Shown: positions 40,495-49,721 of the stretch, in pieces | Position numbering within the stretch: the stretch's first letter is position 1 | Layout: the number at the start of each line of letters is the position of its first letter | Assembly (NCBI RefSeq): GCF_017115105.1 | Contig: NZ_JABXKH010000052.1 | Coordinates: forward strand, 1-64,000 | Direction of reading: 5' to 3' | Length of the DNA: 64,000 nt | Source of the DNA: Nostoc sp. NMS2 | Lineage (GTDB): Bacteria; Cyanobacteriota; Cyanobacteriia; Cyanobacteriales; Nostocaceae | Notes under the pieces: generated by a model | What the model was told of the DNA's origin: nothing | What the model saw: only the letters and a program-made list of their open reading frames with translations | Databases searched by the model: none | Program-made: the position numbers and the translations under genes

Positions 40495-42147
40495 ATGGCA
40501 AAACGATTCTGGAATCTTTTTAAGGTTAGTCCATTTGTTGTAGCAGCAACATTTTTGGTTGCTAATAGCGCTCTAGCTGCTGAAGTAAACGAACAAGTAA
40601 CAAATGTTGGCCAGTTATCTGAAGCTCAAGACTCTAATGAGATGAGTCAGGTAACATCAGTTTCGCAATTTTCAGATGTGCAACCCACAGATTGGGCATT
40701 CCAAGCTTTACAATCCTTAGTTGAGCGCTACGGCTGTATTGCAGGTTATCCCAACAGTACCTATCGTGGGAACCGTGCTTTGACCCGTTATGAATTTGCC
40801 GCAGGTTTGAATGCCTGTTTAGATCGGGTTAACGAACTGATTGCCACAGCTACTGCCGATTTGGTCAGCAAACAAGATTTAGCTACTTTACAGCGCTTAC
40901 AAGAAGAATATTCTGCTGAACTAGCAACTCTGCGCGGTCGTGTGGATGGATTAGAAGCCCGCACTTCTGAACTTGAAGCCAATCAGTTCTCCACTACCAC
41001 CAAATTGGTTGGGGAAGCAATTTTCAACGTGTCTGATGTTTTTGGTGGAAATAGGGCTGATACGGATGCCAACCCTAATAATAATCCCGACTTAAACAGC
41101 AACACTGTTTTCTCTGACCGGGTGCGTTTGAACTTGTACAGCAGTTTCACTGGTAAAGACCAACTGCAAATCCGGTTGACTGCTGGAAATATCGTCAATA
41201 ATAGTGGTGTGACCGGTACTAACATGACCCGCTTGGGCTATGATGTGGGTACTGCGGACAACAGCGTTAGCATAGATAAAATCAACTATGCTTTCAACTT
41301 TACTGACGCAGTGCGTGTCAAAATTGACGCTAGTGGAGGTGAGTTATGGGAGAACGTCAACGCCTTCAACCCCGACTTTAGCAGTTCTGGTAAGGGCGCT
41401 CTCTCTCGTTATGGACGTTTCAGCCCCATCTACCGTCAAGGTCAAAATGGTGCTGGCTTGACTGTTACTTTCAATCCTAACGAAGCTATTAGCTTGACTG
41501 GTGCTTATTTAGCACCTTCAACTGGTAATGGTGTTTTTGGTGCTAATAATCCCGGCCTTAGCAACGGTCTGTTTGATGGTGATAATACCATCTTCGGTCA
41601 ATTGACTTTCAAACCCACCAAAGCCTTCAATATTGGTCTGACCTACGCCCGTAGTTACTTCGCAGGCAATGCTGCCAACAGCCTCTTCCAAGGTACAGGT
41701 AGCGCCTTTGCCAATAATCCCTTTGGGACTGGTACTCGGACTGAATCTAACAACTACGGTGTAGAAGCGACATTCCAACTTGGCTCTAAGTTGGCTATTA
41801 GTGGTTGGGGAGGTTACACAACTGCTGATGCTAGAAGTGGTGCTAATATTGGTAGAGATGCAGACCTTTGGTACTGGGCTGGAGCGCTAGCTCTGAAAGA
41901 TTTCGGTGGAGAAGGCAACGTCTTAGGTGTTATCTTTGGTCAACCACCTAAAGTTACTGGTGGCAGCATCAAAACAGTTAATAACTTAGACACCGATACC
42001 TCTTATCACTTAGAGGGGCTTTACAAGTTCAAGGTTTCCGATAATATTCAGGTCACGCCTGGCTTGTTGGTAATCTTCAATCCTGAACACAACGACGCTA
42101 ACGATACCATCTATGTAGGTACTCTGCGTACTACCTTCACCTTCTAA
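40495..42147 (+). CDS. SLH-domain carbohydrate-selective porin (OprB family)
   Basis: 550 residues from the ATG at 40495; an in-frame GTG 18 bases upstream is possible. The signal peptide (residues 1-28) ends ANSALAA. One SLH domain (about 55-120: TDWAFQALQSLVERYGCIAG, YRGNRALTRYEFAAGLNACL) is followed by a coiled coil (LRGRVDGLEARTSELEANQF) and a 16-strand-type OprB barrel from about 170 to the end, closing with TLRTTFTF (terminal Phe). This is the major outer-membrane porin type of cyanobacteria: the SLH domain holds the pore to peptidoglycan. A GC-rich terminator follows at 42186-42211. The preceding Crp-like gene may regulate it. Confidence 0.95.
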   Translation: MAKRFWNLFKVSPFVVAATFLVANSALAAEVNEQVTNVGQLSEAQDSNEMSQVTSVSQFSDVQPTDWAFQALQSLVERYGCIAGYPNSTYRGNRALTRYEFAAGLNACLDRVNELIATATADLVSKQDLATLQRLQEEYSAELATLRGRVDGLEARTSELEANQFSTTTKLVGEAIFNVSDVFGGNRADTDANPNNNPDLNSNTVFSDRVRLNLYSSFTGKDQLQIRLTAGNIVNNSGVTGTNMTRLGYDVGTADNSVSIDKINYAFNFTDAVRVKIDASGGELWENVNAFNPDFSSSGKGALSRYGRFSPIYRQGQNGAGLTVTFNPNEAISLTGAYLAPSTGNGVFGANNPGLSNGLFDGDNTIFGQLTFKPTKAFNIGLTYARSYFAGNAANSLFQGTGSAFANNPFGTGTRTESNNYGVEATFQLGSKLAISGWGGYTTADARSGANIGRDADLWYWAGALALKDFGGEGNVLGVIFGQPPKVTGGSIKTVNNLDTDTSYHLEGLYKFKVSDNIQVTPGLLVIFNPEHNDANDTIYVGTLRTTFTF

Positions 42148-42185
42148 AATTGGCGATCGCAAATAAAGCTCAGAATTAGATAAAT

Positions 42186-42211
42186 AAAAGCCCGCCTTGA
42201 GGTGGGCTTTT
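42186..42211 (+). terminator. Terminator of the porin gene
   Basis: AAAAGCCCGCC (42186-42196) and GGTGGGCTTTT (42201-42211) pair through 11 positions with one G-T wobble around a TTGA loop. The T-run is part of the stem, as in bidirectional terminators. It lies between the porin gene and the convergent zinc-ribbon gene and can serve both. Confidence 0.85.
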
Positions 42212-42229
42212 GTTCAGGAAAAAAATCAG

Positions 42230-42496
42230 CTATGTAGGATTATAATCTGGCTGATTGGATATATCTTTATCTTTAGGGGGGCGATCGCTACTCCAAGCCC
42301 ACCACACAGTACCACAGTGGCAATAATAGAACTCTTGCCACTTGCGACGACGGTCTTCTGTAAGTACAGGCGATCGCCGATTTAGCCAAACTTTTTCAGC
42401 TTCTCGGCTAGTTGAGTGACAATTAGGACAGCAAAATTCATAAGCGTGTATTGCCTGATTCGTCCATTCAGGCGGGAGGATAGCAAAAGCGTCCAT
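42230..42496 (-). CDS. Small zinc-ribbon-like conserved hypothetical protein
   Basis: 88 residues, MDAFAILPPEWTNQAIHAYE, then FCCPNCHSTSREAEKVWLNR and FYYCHCGTVWWAWSSDRPP. The CPNC and CHCG pairs, 29 residues apart, suggest a zinc ribbon; Trp-rich segments flank it. Composition and isolated position are credible for a real gene conserved in cyanobacteria; I know no function. It converges with the porin gene on the shared terminator. Confidence 0.7.
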   Translation of the reverse strand: MDAFAILPPEWTNQAIHAYEFCCPNCHSTSREAEKVWLNRRSPVLTEDRRRKWQEFYYCHCGTVWWAWSSDRPPKDKDISNQPDYNPT

Positions 42497-42764
42497 GTGG
42501 TTACAGTAATATCAATGGTTATCCAAAACTTTGAGGTTTTGAACTTGGGGGCAAACGGATACTATAAAATCCCGCCACACTATCGAACTGCTTAATCAAT
42601 ATTCTTATGGCTTTGTCTGAACTATTTATAAATAGCCATTTACAGATATTTTCATTAATAGAATAACCATTTAGAAAGACTGGGATAGCATCTCACAAAT
42701 CAAAGGTTAACACAAATGGTAACTAAAATAATTACTATGCACATTATGGCTAATAATTAAATTT

Positions 42765-43370
42765 ATGGAGCCAAATGTTGAAATTCGCCGTTTATTAGAT
42801 GTAATGCCTGCTTCTGGTCGGATGACGACAAAAATCGTTAGCAAACCGGAACAGGCAAAAGTGATTGATGCGTCCTTTCCCCAACCCTGGAATCAGACGC
42901 GACCGATATATATTAATTTCGATTTGTGGCATCGCCTAGCAAAGCCGCAACGAGACTTACTGATGTTACAGATGGTTAGCTGGTTGACGGGGGTGAAGTG
43001 GTTTAAACCCGATATTTATCAAGGCGTGGTGCTGGTGGGGATGTTAGGCGGCTTATTAGAAGCATCGCAGTCAGATGTGGTAGGTGTAGCCATAGCTGGG
43101 GGATTAAGTGCGATCGCTGCTTTTCGGATCTGGCGCACTAATAAATCTCAAGAGTCAGAGTTAAATGCCGATGCAGCAGCAATTCGCATCGCACAACGGC
43201 GCGGTTATTCAGAATCTGAAGCAGCGCAGCACCTGTTATCTGCCATTGAAGGGGTAGCAAAAATTGAAGGGGGTTCTGGTTTAAATTTTACTGAGTTGAT
43301 TCGTTGCCAAAATCTCAGAGTGATCGCAGGTTTATCACCAGTGGGTATACCAGAAAGCTATGATAAGTAG
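42765..43370 (+). CDS. DUF3318 family membrane protein
   Basis: 201 residues. The N-terminal 90 residues (MEPNVEIRRLLDVMPASGRM...LMLQMVSWLTGVKW) and the hydrophobic middle (VVLVGMLGGLLEAS, VAIAGGLSAIAAFRIW) match DUF3318, a family found almost only in cyanobacteria, with two membrane segments and a soluble C-terminal part carrying ELNADAAAIRIAQRRGYSES, which has the look of a degraded M48-peptidase helix. Function unknown. Alone; convergent partners absent. Confidence 0.85.
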   Translation: MEPNVEIRRLLDVMPASGRMTTKIVSKPEQAKVIDASFPQPWNQTRPIYINFDLWHRLAKPQRDLLMLQMVSWLTGVKWFKPDIYQGVVLVGMLGGLLEASQSDVVGVAIAGGLSAIAAFRIWRTNKSQESELNADAAAIRIAQRRGYSESEAAQHLLSAIEGVAKIEGGSGLNFTELIRCQNLRVIAGLSPVGIPESYDK

Positions 43371-43516
43371 AATAAATGTCTCTGCTACCCATTTGTAGCA
43401 ATATATGGGTTTTTGACCGCGATCGCTCCCACAACATCTAAAATTAGATGAGATTTTGGTCTTATCTAAGCTTAATTTATACTTTTTTATCAAGTGCTTA
43501 CCTAGTACCGCTTCGC

Positions 43517-43552
43517 GTAATTCGTAATTCGTAATTCGTAATTCGTAATTAC
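43517..43552. repeat. STRR array of GTAATTC heptamers
   Basis: AATTCGT/GTAATTC is repeated about four times in a row. It is a heptameric short tandem repeat as found throughout heterocystous cyanobacterial genomes and would be expected to vary in copy number. Confidence 0.8.
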
Positions 43553-43663
43553 CGTTGCGTAAGGGTTTTAGACATTTCAAATGGTCTGTTTATTTCCGCC
43601 GTACTGTACTAGTGTGGTAAAACTTAACTTAAATTCTGTCAGTTACTAACGGAGTTGATAGGA

Positions 43664-43855
43664 ATGGGTACTTTAATTGTTATTGGCTTGATAGGGGTTT
43701 ACGGAGGTGGCGTTTGGAAGTTTTGGAATGGGTTTGGACGGACTAATTTTAATCCAACTTTGACCAATCGCATTGGTTTATCTTTGCTATGGCCAGCTTT
43801 GTTTATTACGAATCAATCCTATCGTCGAAACTTTAGAAAAGCGTTGAAGGGTTAG
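43664..43855 (+). CDS. Small single-span membrane protein, conserved hypothetical
   Basis: 63 residues from the ATG at 43664 (MGTLIVIGLIGVYGGGVWKF), preceded by GGAG and AGGA. One hydrophobic N-terminal helix with glycine spacing is followed by the basic, aromatic tail WNGFGRTNFNPTLTNRIGLS...SYRRNFRKALKG. Pattern and conserved-looking W/F/N residues suggest a genuine small cyanobacterial membrane protein; I know no function. A perfect 13-bp hairpin terminates the transcript at 43925-43957. Confidence 0.7.
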   Translation: MGTLIVIGLIGVYGGGVWKFWNGFGRTNFNPTLTNRIGLSLLWPALFITNQSYRRNFRKALKG

Positions 43856-43924
43856 AGTTCACTATTAAGTCTAACGTTATCTAAATCTGACGGTGGCATA
43901 TATCCAATATAAATCTAACCCACC

Positions 43925-43957
43925 AACCCCCTTTCCCTAGAGTGGGGAAAGGGGGTT
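43925..43957 (+). terminator. Perfect 13-bp hairpin after the small membrane protein gene
   Basis: AACCCCCTTTCCC (43925-43937) and GGGAAAGGGGGTT (43945-43957) around a 7-nt loop; GTATTTGC follows. It can act for the plus-strand gene at 43664-43855 and, in the opposite sense, for the gene ending at 44067. Confidence 0.7.
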
Positions 43958-44066
43958 GTATTTGCTCATCCTGAAAAAATAGGAATTAGGGGAGGAATAA
44001 TTTCGTAGTGTTTACAAGTGAAACCTGTTAACAATTGGAAAGTATCTTCGCTGATGAATTTGCGAA

Positions 44067-44471
44067 TTATTTGCCATTGGTGAGTAGATGGATTGCTGCA
44101 CCTACAGCTGCACCATCAACAGCATTCCCAAGAGTATCTCTACTATCGCCAGTCACTACGCCAGTCACTGCGCTAGCACCTGCACCGACTCCGACATCTT
44201 GACCAATGTTCCGGTGACGGCGATTGCGAGTCTTTCTCAGACCATTTGCCCCATTGACGGCTGCACCGGTGACACCACCTTTGACAGCATTGCCTAATAC
44301 ACTACCATTTCCCCTAACGGCTCCGGTGACGACGTTGGTGACAGCACCAATACCTGCATCTCTTAGTACTTGGTCATCAGCAGCAGCCGGTTTAGCAGGA
44401 ACCAAAGTTACACCAGCTAAACTTGCAGCCATGAGGCTGGGTAGAAGTGTGCGTTTTAGGATTTTATTCAT
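44067..44471 (-). CDS. Exported glycine-rich (glycine-zipper-like) protein
   Basis: 134 residues. A signal peptide (residues 1-31, MNKILKRTLLPSLMAASLAG..., ending KPAAA) precedes a low-complexity body with GxxxG-like repeats: GIGAVTNVVTGAVRGNGSVL, GNAVKGGVTGAAVNGANG, then RKTRNRRHRN and GVGAGASAVTGVVTGDSRD. The repeats look like glycine-zipper outer-membrane or periplasmic proteins. No enzymatic motif. Alone, 130 bp from the convergent terminator. Function unknown. Confidence 0.75.
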   Translation of the reverse strand: MNKILKRTLLPSLMAASLAGVTLVPAKPAAADDQVLRDAGIGAVTNVVTGAVRGNGSVLGNAVKGGVTGAAVNGANGLRKTRNRRHRNIGQDVGVGAGASAVTGVVTGDSRDTLGNAVDGAAVGAAIHLLTNGK

Positions 44472-44897
44472 TGTGTTACCTTCTCAAAACATCAAACAAT
44501 CAATTGGCTAAAAACCAAAGTTACTAGTGGAGGATAAAATCAGATTTTTTATCTTAACAACACAGCAACTATTTATTGTTCGAGAACATATATATAGTCG
44601 CATTTATCAAGTCATAACTGCATCTACTGAAAGCATGAATATATACTAAGCCCTGAGAGGGTCTTGCTAATTTATTAGCTGATACTAGAGATTACACATT
44701 GACAAAATTAATCAAAGATGTATTTCAGATTTTTTGGATGTAAAGTTTTATTTTTCCATTACTAGCAAGTGATTTTTGACGAGCAGCCGCATAGGGTTTA
44801 CCCTATCTATCTAAAGGTAGTTGCCAAAATAATCAAACTAATTCGTCGGGGTTAATATTTAATTCTCTCAGTTTAGTAGCCAAGTGTTGCGATCGCA
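44472..44897. other. Gene-free spacer
   Basis: AT-rich, with no ORF, repeat family or clear hairpin that I can see. It contains the promoter of the glycine-rich protein gene and the 3' flank of crtH; one HIP1 site lies at about 44889. Confidence 0.5.
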
Positions 44898-46391
44898 CTA
44901 AAATCCTAAATCTACAGCAATCCGGTGGGCGCAAGCAAACCCAGAGAAAGCTACTGCATTCAATCCCTGACCAGGAAAGGTACTATCCCCAACACAATAA
45001 AGTCCTGGAATGGCTGTGCGATTAAAGGGCATCTTCAATAACCCCCGCAACTTACGCCGAGGAATTGGCCCATAAGTGCCATCCTGACGACCCAAAAAGC
45101 GGCGATGGGTGCGGGGTGTGCCTACCTCTAGATAATCTAACCCGGCATCTAAACCTGGAAAAATCTTCTCTAGGCGATCAATAATTCGCCCAGCCGCCTC
45201 TTCTTTCTTCGCTTCGTACTCACTCGGAGAAAGTTCTTGCCAATCATCAATCCAATGAGGCGTGAAGGCATGAATGATGTGATATCCACTTGGTGCTAAA
45301 TCTGGGTCAAGCAATGTGGGAATCGAAACAAAAATTGTCCCTTCTGCTGCTGTCATCTTTTCCCAACCTTCCAGCAAAATATGGTGGCACTCTGTCCCCG
45401 CAGGTAAAACTGACTCTTTTACCCCTATATGTAAACTCAAGAAGCTTGGAGATTTTTGATAATTTTGTTGCCAATTTTTCTCATTAAGTGGCATTTCTTC
45501 TGCTGGTAGTAGTTGCTCGAACGTATCCCAGCGTGTGGCATTAGAAACTATGCGTTTACCCCGATATACTTTACCATTAGCCAGTTGCACACCTACCGCT
45601 TTTCCCTTTTCTGTGAGGATTTTCGTGACTCTAGCTTGGTACTGAATCTTACCCCCAGCTTTCTCTAGACCTTCTACCAGTTTTTGGGCAATTTGTCCCA
45701 CTCCACCTTTTGGATAGTTAACTCCGCCATAATGCCTGTCAGAAAAGACCATCCCAGCATTAATCATTGGTGTCATGTCTGACGGAACCACCGACCAGCA
45801 ATAACATTCCATATCGATAAATTTCAATAGTTCGGAATCTTTGATGTAGCGTCTGGCAAAATCCCCGGCATTTTGGGGCAGATACTTAACTAAACCGAGA
45901 CACGCCAAAGGACGCTGGAAAAATACCCGCAGTAAATACCGAGGTTCTTCCAGCGACAGTAAATCCATGCTGTTAAGACACTTAAATACTTTTTGGCATT
46001 CGTCATAAAAGCGACGAATCCCTTTTTCTTCATGGGGAAAATGAGCAATAAGATTTTGCAAAAATTTTTCATAAACCCGGTCAACCTTCAGGTCTAAGCC
46101 TTGGGGTAGATGATAGTGAATCTGTACTGGATCTGCGATCGCATTTTGGCTAACATTCACAGCTGCCAAAGCGCGGGTGAGTAAGTTTGTAGTGCCGTTT
46201 TGTCCCAGCCCAAAAATCATCGATGCGCCAACATCAAATCGATAGCCTTGGCGTTCAAAATAACCAGCGCTGCCACCTGGAATCAAATAACGTTCCAGCA
46301 CCAGCACTTTCGCTCCCTTCGCCGCTAGTTGGGTCGCTGTTACTAACCCGCCAATACCAGATCCAATCACGATCGCATCAATATCTTCCAT
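44898..46391 (-). CDS. crtH: Carotenoid isomerase (prolycopene isomerase) CrtH/CrtISO
   Basis: CrtH converts tetra-cis-lycopene (prolycopene) to all-trans-lycopene, needed for carotenoids in light-independent growth. The 497-residue FAD protein begins [20 protein letters not shown] (FAD-binding) and has [60 protein letters not shown] and the C-terminal [20 protein letters not shown] block of the CRTI/CRTISO superfamily. Length and the CYCW segment fit CrtH rather than phytoene desaturase. STRR heptamers (TTTGTCC) lie directly upstream. Alone on its strand. Confidence 0.92.
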   Translation of the reverse strand: MEDIDAIVIGSGIGGLVTATQLAAKGAKVLVLERYLIPGGSAGYFERQGYRFDVGASMIFGLGQNGTTNLLTRALAAVNVSQNAIADPVQIHYHLPQGLDLKVDRVYEKFLQNLIAHFPHEEKGIRRFYDECQKVFKCLNSMDLLSLEEPRYLLRVFFQRPLACLGLVKYLPQNAGDFARRYIKDSELLKFIDMECYCWSVVPSDMTPMINAGMVFSDRHYGGVNYPKGGVGQIAQKLVEGLEKAGGKIQYQARVTKILTEKGKAVGVQLANGKVYRGKRIVSNATRWDTFEQLLPAEEMPLNEKNWQQNYQKSPSFLSLHIGVKESVLPAGTECHHILLEGWEKMTAAEGTIFVSIPTLLDPDLAPSGYHIIHAFTPHWIDDWQELSPSEYEAKKEEAAGRIIDRLEKIFPGLDAGLDYLEVGTPRTHRRFLGRQDGTYGPIPRRKLRGLLKMPFNRTAIPGLYCVGDSTFPGQGLNAVAFSGFACAHRIAVDLGF

Positions 46392-46392
46392 T

Positions 46393-46440
46393 TTTGTCCT
46401 TTGTCATTTGTCCCTTGTCATTTGTCCCTTGTTCTTTGCC
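46393..46440. repeat. STRR array TTTGTCC/TTTGTCA upstream of crtH
   Basis: About six heptamer-like units of TTTGTCC, TTTGTCA and TTGTTCT follow one another directly before the crtH start codon (on the minus strand this is GGACAAA repetition). It must lie within the crtH leader or promoter. Confidence 0.7.
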
Positions 46441-46461
46441 TAGAGTCAATCAATATTTAAC

Positions 46462-46593
46462 GCGGTGTGCAACTTTCTCTCAAACCTAACCCCCAACCCC
46501 AACCCTTGTAGCGTTGGGGAGCAAGACTTAAAGCCTCTCCCCGAAGCGGAGAGAGGAATGGAAGCGGGGTTTTAAGAATAAGTTGCACATCGC
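46462..46593. mobile_element. MITE with GCGGTGTGCAACTT ends
   Basis: GCGGTGTGCAACTT (46462-46475) and AAGTTGCACATCGC (46580-46593) are 13 of 14 inverted repeats. The 132-bp element contains the shared CTAACCCCCAACCCC and CTCTCCCCGAAGCGGAGAG (hairpin) modules. Non-coding. Confidence 0.7.
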
Positions 46594-47003
46594 ATTATTT
46601 ACCAATGACCAATACTTCGACTTACCTCGACTTCGCTCGGCACAAGTCGCTCAGTACAAGTGACCAATGACCAATACTTCGACTACGCTCAGTACAAGTG
46701 ACCAATCAAAAAAAAGAGGGACGAGCCTGCTACTGCTGACTAATCCCGTCTGCCGATCCTTAAAAGAGAGGAGAACACTGGATAATAATATAGCCTTGAT
46801 TGAGAATAGATGTCAACTACTAATGAAAAACTTTATCAATAAATTTGAGAGGATTAATTTTAGCTGTCAACGAAGAGGAAAAAGGGCAGGAAGCTTTCTA
46901 GCAAGGGGGAGAACCTCATTAATAAGTTTAGGGTCTTGAAATCAGGACGTATAAACCCCGTGCGTTGCGTCTGGTAGACGCGTAGCGGCTTCTCGGAGAG
47001 TAA
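46594..47003. other. Repeat-rich non-coding stretch
   Basis: ACCAATACTTCGACT occurs three times (46605-46700), with TACCTCGACTTCGCTCGGCA and AGTCGCTCAGTACAAGTGAC as in 29345-29390. A 90-residue plus-strand frame (46667-46939) crosses the repeats and is not convincing. GCGTCTGGTAGACGC (46967 onward) forms a small hairpin. Confidence 0.5.
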
Positions 47004-47153
47004 TATAGCGGTTCTCGTTTGTATGCAATACACTTTGACCTCTCTCCAAACCTCTCTCCTAAAAGGAGAGAGGCTTTGAATCTTACTCCCCTTCCCTACA
47101 AGGGAAGGGGCTGGGGGTTAGGTCTGTATTGGACTCAACTGAGAAGCGCTATA
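47004..47153. mobile_element. MITE, TATAGCGG family, copy 1 (150 bp)
   Basis: Begins TATAGCGGTTCTCGTTTGTA and ends ACTGAGAAGCGCTATA, inverted repeats with one mismatch. The interior has a long hairpin, CCTCTCTCCTAAAAGGAGAGAG, given as CTCTCTCC/GGAGAGAG arms, and GGGGCTGGGGGTTAGG. It is the same length as, and about 90 per cent identical by eye to, the copy at 55913-56062. Confidence 0.82.
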
Positions 47154-47335
47154 AATGTTTGTGTTTTGAGCATAAATAAATTTAGAGGATTGAAACCCTT
47201 GATTGCTGGGGAATTCCAGACTTTTTCCCCCCTGCCCCCTGCCCCCTGCTCCCCTGCCTTTTGGTCAGCCGGATGCAGGAAAGAGTATTATGGTGTTTCA
47301 GTTCTTGTACAATAAAAAGTCGCCTATTTCTGGCT

Positions 47336-47986
47336 ATGACGCTACAATTGCGCGTTTATGTTCCACCCCATCCCCTGATCAAACACTGGCTGGCAGTCGC
47401 CCGTGATGCAGGCACGCCTTCAGTATTATTTCGCAGCGCCATGACTGAGTTGGGAAGATGGCTGACTTATGAAGCTGCGCGAGACTGGTTGCCGACCCAA
47501 GAAACAGCAGTGCAGACTCCTTTGGATACCTGTCAAGCAACTGTGATCGATCCGCAAATACCAGTAGCAGTAGTACCGATTCTGCGGGCTGGACTAGGAT
47601 TACTTGAAGGAGCGCAGACTTTATTACCTTTGGCATCGATTTACCATCTTGGCTTGGCGCGAGATGAAGAAACACTGCAACCTCATTGTTATCTGAACAA
47701 GTTGCCAGAAAAATTTGCCCCTCAAACACGAGTGTTAATTACCGATCCCATGTTGGCAACAGGAGGGTCGATTATGGCTACAATGGCAGAATTAACACAA
47801 CGGGGCGCTGACCCGTCCCTGACCCGGATTGTTTGCGTAGTGGCGGCTCCACCAGCTTTGCAAAAATTGAGTGAAGCTTATCCAGGTTTAATAGTTTACA
47901 CCGCTACTATTGACGAAAAACTGGACAGTAAGGGGTTTATTGTACCGGGATTAGGAGATGCAGGCGATCGCACATTTGGGACTTAA
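47336..47986 (+). CDS. upp: Uracil phosphoribosyltransferase
   Basis: Upp converts uracil and PRPP to UMP in pyrimidine salvage. From the ATG at 47336 (MTLQLRVYVPPHPLIKHWLA) the product has 216 residues. RDAGTPSVLFRSAMTELGRW is the conserved start of the family, PILRAGLGLLEGAQTLLP the substrate loop, VLITDPMLATGGSIMATM the PRPP-binding motif, and the end GFIVPGLGDAGDRTFGT the uracil-binding segment. The frame is open 75 bases upstream but the extra residues are not family-like. It is preceded by a repeat-rich stretch and followed by a possible operon of two small membrane proteins. Confidence 0.95.
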   Translation: MTLQLRVYVPPHPLIKHWLAVARDAGTPSVLFRSAMTELGRWLTYEAARDWLPTQETAVQTPLDTCQATVIDPQIPVAVVPILRAGLGLLEGAQTLLPLASIYHLGLARDEETLQPHCYLNKLPEKFAPQTRVLITDPMLATGGSIMATMAELTQRGADPSLTRIVCVVAAPPALQKLSEAYPGLIVYTATIDEKLDSKGFIVPGLGDAGDRTFGT

Positions 47987-48063
47987 GCTAGTATGCAGCT
48001 AGGGCGGATGAAGATAGCATAACTACTGTAAAAGTTGCAAGGTTTGTTGAAGGCGGTAAAGAT

Positions 48064-48414
48064 ATGAGTCAACGAGATGGTTTTAGCAGTGGTTTTTTAG
48101 CAGGGGCCTTTGTCGGTGGCGTATTTGGCGGTGTTATCGGCGCACTAATTGCTTCTCGACGCAATTCCGAATTGGTAGCAGACGACGAGGTAGAACTGAC
48201 AGATAGCCAAGTCGAAGCTAGGAAAATAGCAGCAAAGCGCCGTCAGATGAAAGCCTCAGAGAGTGACAGCATCGGCATAGAAACGGCTAGGCGATCGCTA
48301 GAAGATAAAATTGCCCAGCTAAATGCCACAATTGATGATGTGCGAAAGCAACTCGGAAATGTTAGCGATTCACCCCAAGCAACCAATGACCGCGCCCTGA
48401 CTAAAGATTCGTGA
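48064..48414 (+). CDS. Glycine-zipper membrane protein with coiled-coil tail (YtxH-like)
   Basis: 116 residues. MSQRDGFSSGFLAGAFVGGV then FGGVIGALIASRR is a glycine-rich membrane helix; the remainder is hydrophilic and helical (ARKIAAKRRQMKASESDSIG, ETARRSLEDKIAQLNATIDD). Similar small proteins are conserved across cyanobacteria and called YtxH-like; function unknown. It is followed after 128 bp by the YggT gene. Confidence 0.78.
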   Translation: MSQRDGFSSGFLAGAFVGGVFGGVIGALIASRRNSELVADDEVELTDSQVEARKIAAKRRQMKASESDSIGIETARRSLEDKIAQLNATIDDVRKQLGNVSDSPQATNDRALTKDS

Positions 48415-48542
48415 GGTTTGTTCAGGCGTGGTGAAAGTGTCAAGTGTGGTAAATGTGAAATACGCAAACACTTTTGACTTTGGACTAAATTAAAATTAAA
48501 AGATAGACCGCGTTTGACACTTAGTAGGAAACCAACAAATCC

Positions 48543-48794
48543 ATGTACCTTCTGATTAACACTCTGGCCAGTTTCATCCAGATTTATACCGTTTTGCTAA
48601 TTATTCGGGTTTTATTGACCTGGTTCCCCAATATCAACTGGTACAACCAACCCTTTACCACTTTGAGCCAGATAACCGATCCTTATCTTAATCTGTTCCG
48701 CTCAATCATTCCCCCTTTAGGCGGTATGGATTTTTCCGCAATGCTAGCGATCATACTGCTTCAAGTAGTAGGTGGTGGTCTGCAATCCATCTGA
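48543..48794 (+). CDS. YggT family membrane protein
   Basis: 83 residues matching YggT: two membrane helices with the family blocks LLIIRVLLTWFPNINW, QITDPYLNLFRSIIPPLGGM and SAMLAIILLQVV. In cyanobacteria and plastids YggT-family proteins (Ycf19, CCB3) act in thylakoid membrane organisation or c-type cytochrome assembly; the role of this member is not established. Confidence 0.9.
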   Translation: MYLLINTLASFIQIYTVLLIIRVLLTWFPNINWYNQPFTTLSQITDPYLNLFRSIIPPLGGMDFSAMLAIILLQVVGGGLQSI

Positions 48795-48907
48795 TAACAC
48801 AGAATTTGCAGTTTGCTCCATGTTTAACTAATGAATTTTAGGTCTGGGCTAACCAGCTCAGACTTATATAAAGTCAAGGCTAATAAGGATAATCATGGAT
48901 GCGATAA

Positions 48908-49708
48908 TTGAAAACTGACGCTATATTCTACGATATATTTCAAGAATTTCCTAGTATTTTATTTGATCTTATTGGTCAATCTAATACTAATACCAATGCT
49001 TATAAGTTTATTGCACCAGAAATTAAACAACGTTCTTTTCGTTTAGATGGAGTATTTTCTCCTCTAGAAGGATTTGGTAATGAACCGCTTTATTTTGTAG
49101 AAGTTCAATTTTACAAAGATGAAGAATTTTATGACCGTCTATTTACAAGTATTTTCCTTTACTTTTCTCAATATAAACCAGTCACTTCTGAGTGGTATGC
49201 AATAGTTATTTATGATAAGCACAGTAATGAAATATCCTGTCCTTTGCGTTATCACGCCTTGTTAGAGCCTCATTTACGCTGCTTTTATTTGGATGAACTT
49301 GAGGTAGTAGCCGAAGAATCTCTGGGTGTAGGAATTGTACGATTGGTTGTAGAAACTAACAATAAAGCCCCAGAACTTGCTAAACAGTTAATTGACAAAG
49401 CTAGATTGGAATTAGCCGATGTTCTCACCCAAAGAAAAGTTTTAGAATTTATAGAAGAGATTATTGTTTACAAGTTTCCCAATTCTAACAGAGAGGAGAT
49501 AGAAACTATGCTGAATTTAAATTTGCTAAAACAAACCAGAGTTTATCAAGAAGCAAAAGAAGAAGCAAAAGAAGAAGTAAAACAAGAAGCAAAAGAAGAA
49601 GTAAAGCTAGAGCTAGTAACTAAATTAGTACAAAAAGGGCTAAGTATTCAGGAAATAGCAGAATTATTAGAATTAGACGTTGAAATCATCAGGAAATCTC
49701 TTAATTAG
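48908..49708 (+). CDS. DUF2887 / Rpn-like PD-(D/E)XK nuclease family protein, second copy
   Basis: 266 residues, paralogue of the 5164-5991 product: opening TDAIFYDIFQEFPSILFDLI, FRLDGVFSP and YFVEVQFYKDEEF, then RPxxN-like YKFPNSNREEIETML and QTRVYQEAKEEAKEEVKQEA with a C-terminal QEIAELLELDVEIIRKSLN. The start is TTG at 48908 because a stop (TAA) directly precedes it and there is no ATG in frame; an ATG at 48896 is out of frame. Low-complexity KEEVKQEAKEEVK differs in length from the paralogue. Family function in cyanobacteria is unknown; Rpn relatives cut DNA. Confidence 0.82.
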   Translation: MKTDAIFYDIFQEFPSILFDLIGQSNTNTNAYKFIAPEIKQRSFRLDGVFSPLEGFGNEPLYFVEVQFYKDEEFYDRLFTSIFLYFSQYKPVTSEWYAIVIYDKHSNEISCPLRYHALLEPHLRCFYLDELEVVAEESLGVGIVRLVVETNNKAPELAKQLIDKARLELADVLTQRKVLEFIEEIIVYKFPNSNREEIETMLNLNLLKQTRVYQEAKEEAKEEVKQEAKEEVKLELVTKLVQKGLSIQEIAELLELDVEIIRKSLN

Positions 49709-49721
49709 AGAACTTCTCCTA

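Noticed and set aside
43335-43580. 81-residue minus-strand frame
   Set aside because: Its NYELRITNYELR segment is the translated GTAATTC heptamer array.
46667-46939. 90-residue plus-strand frame
   Set aside because: Crosses several repeat fragments (ACCAATACTTCGACT) and has no ribosome site or conserved pattern.
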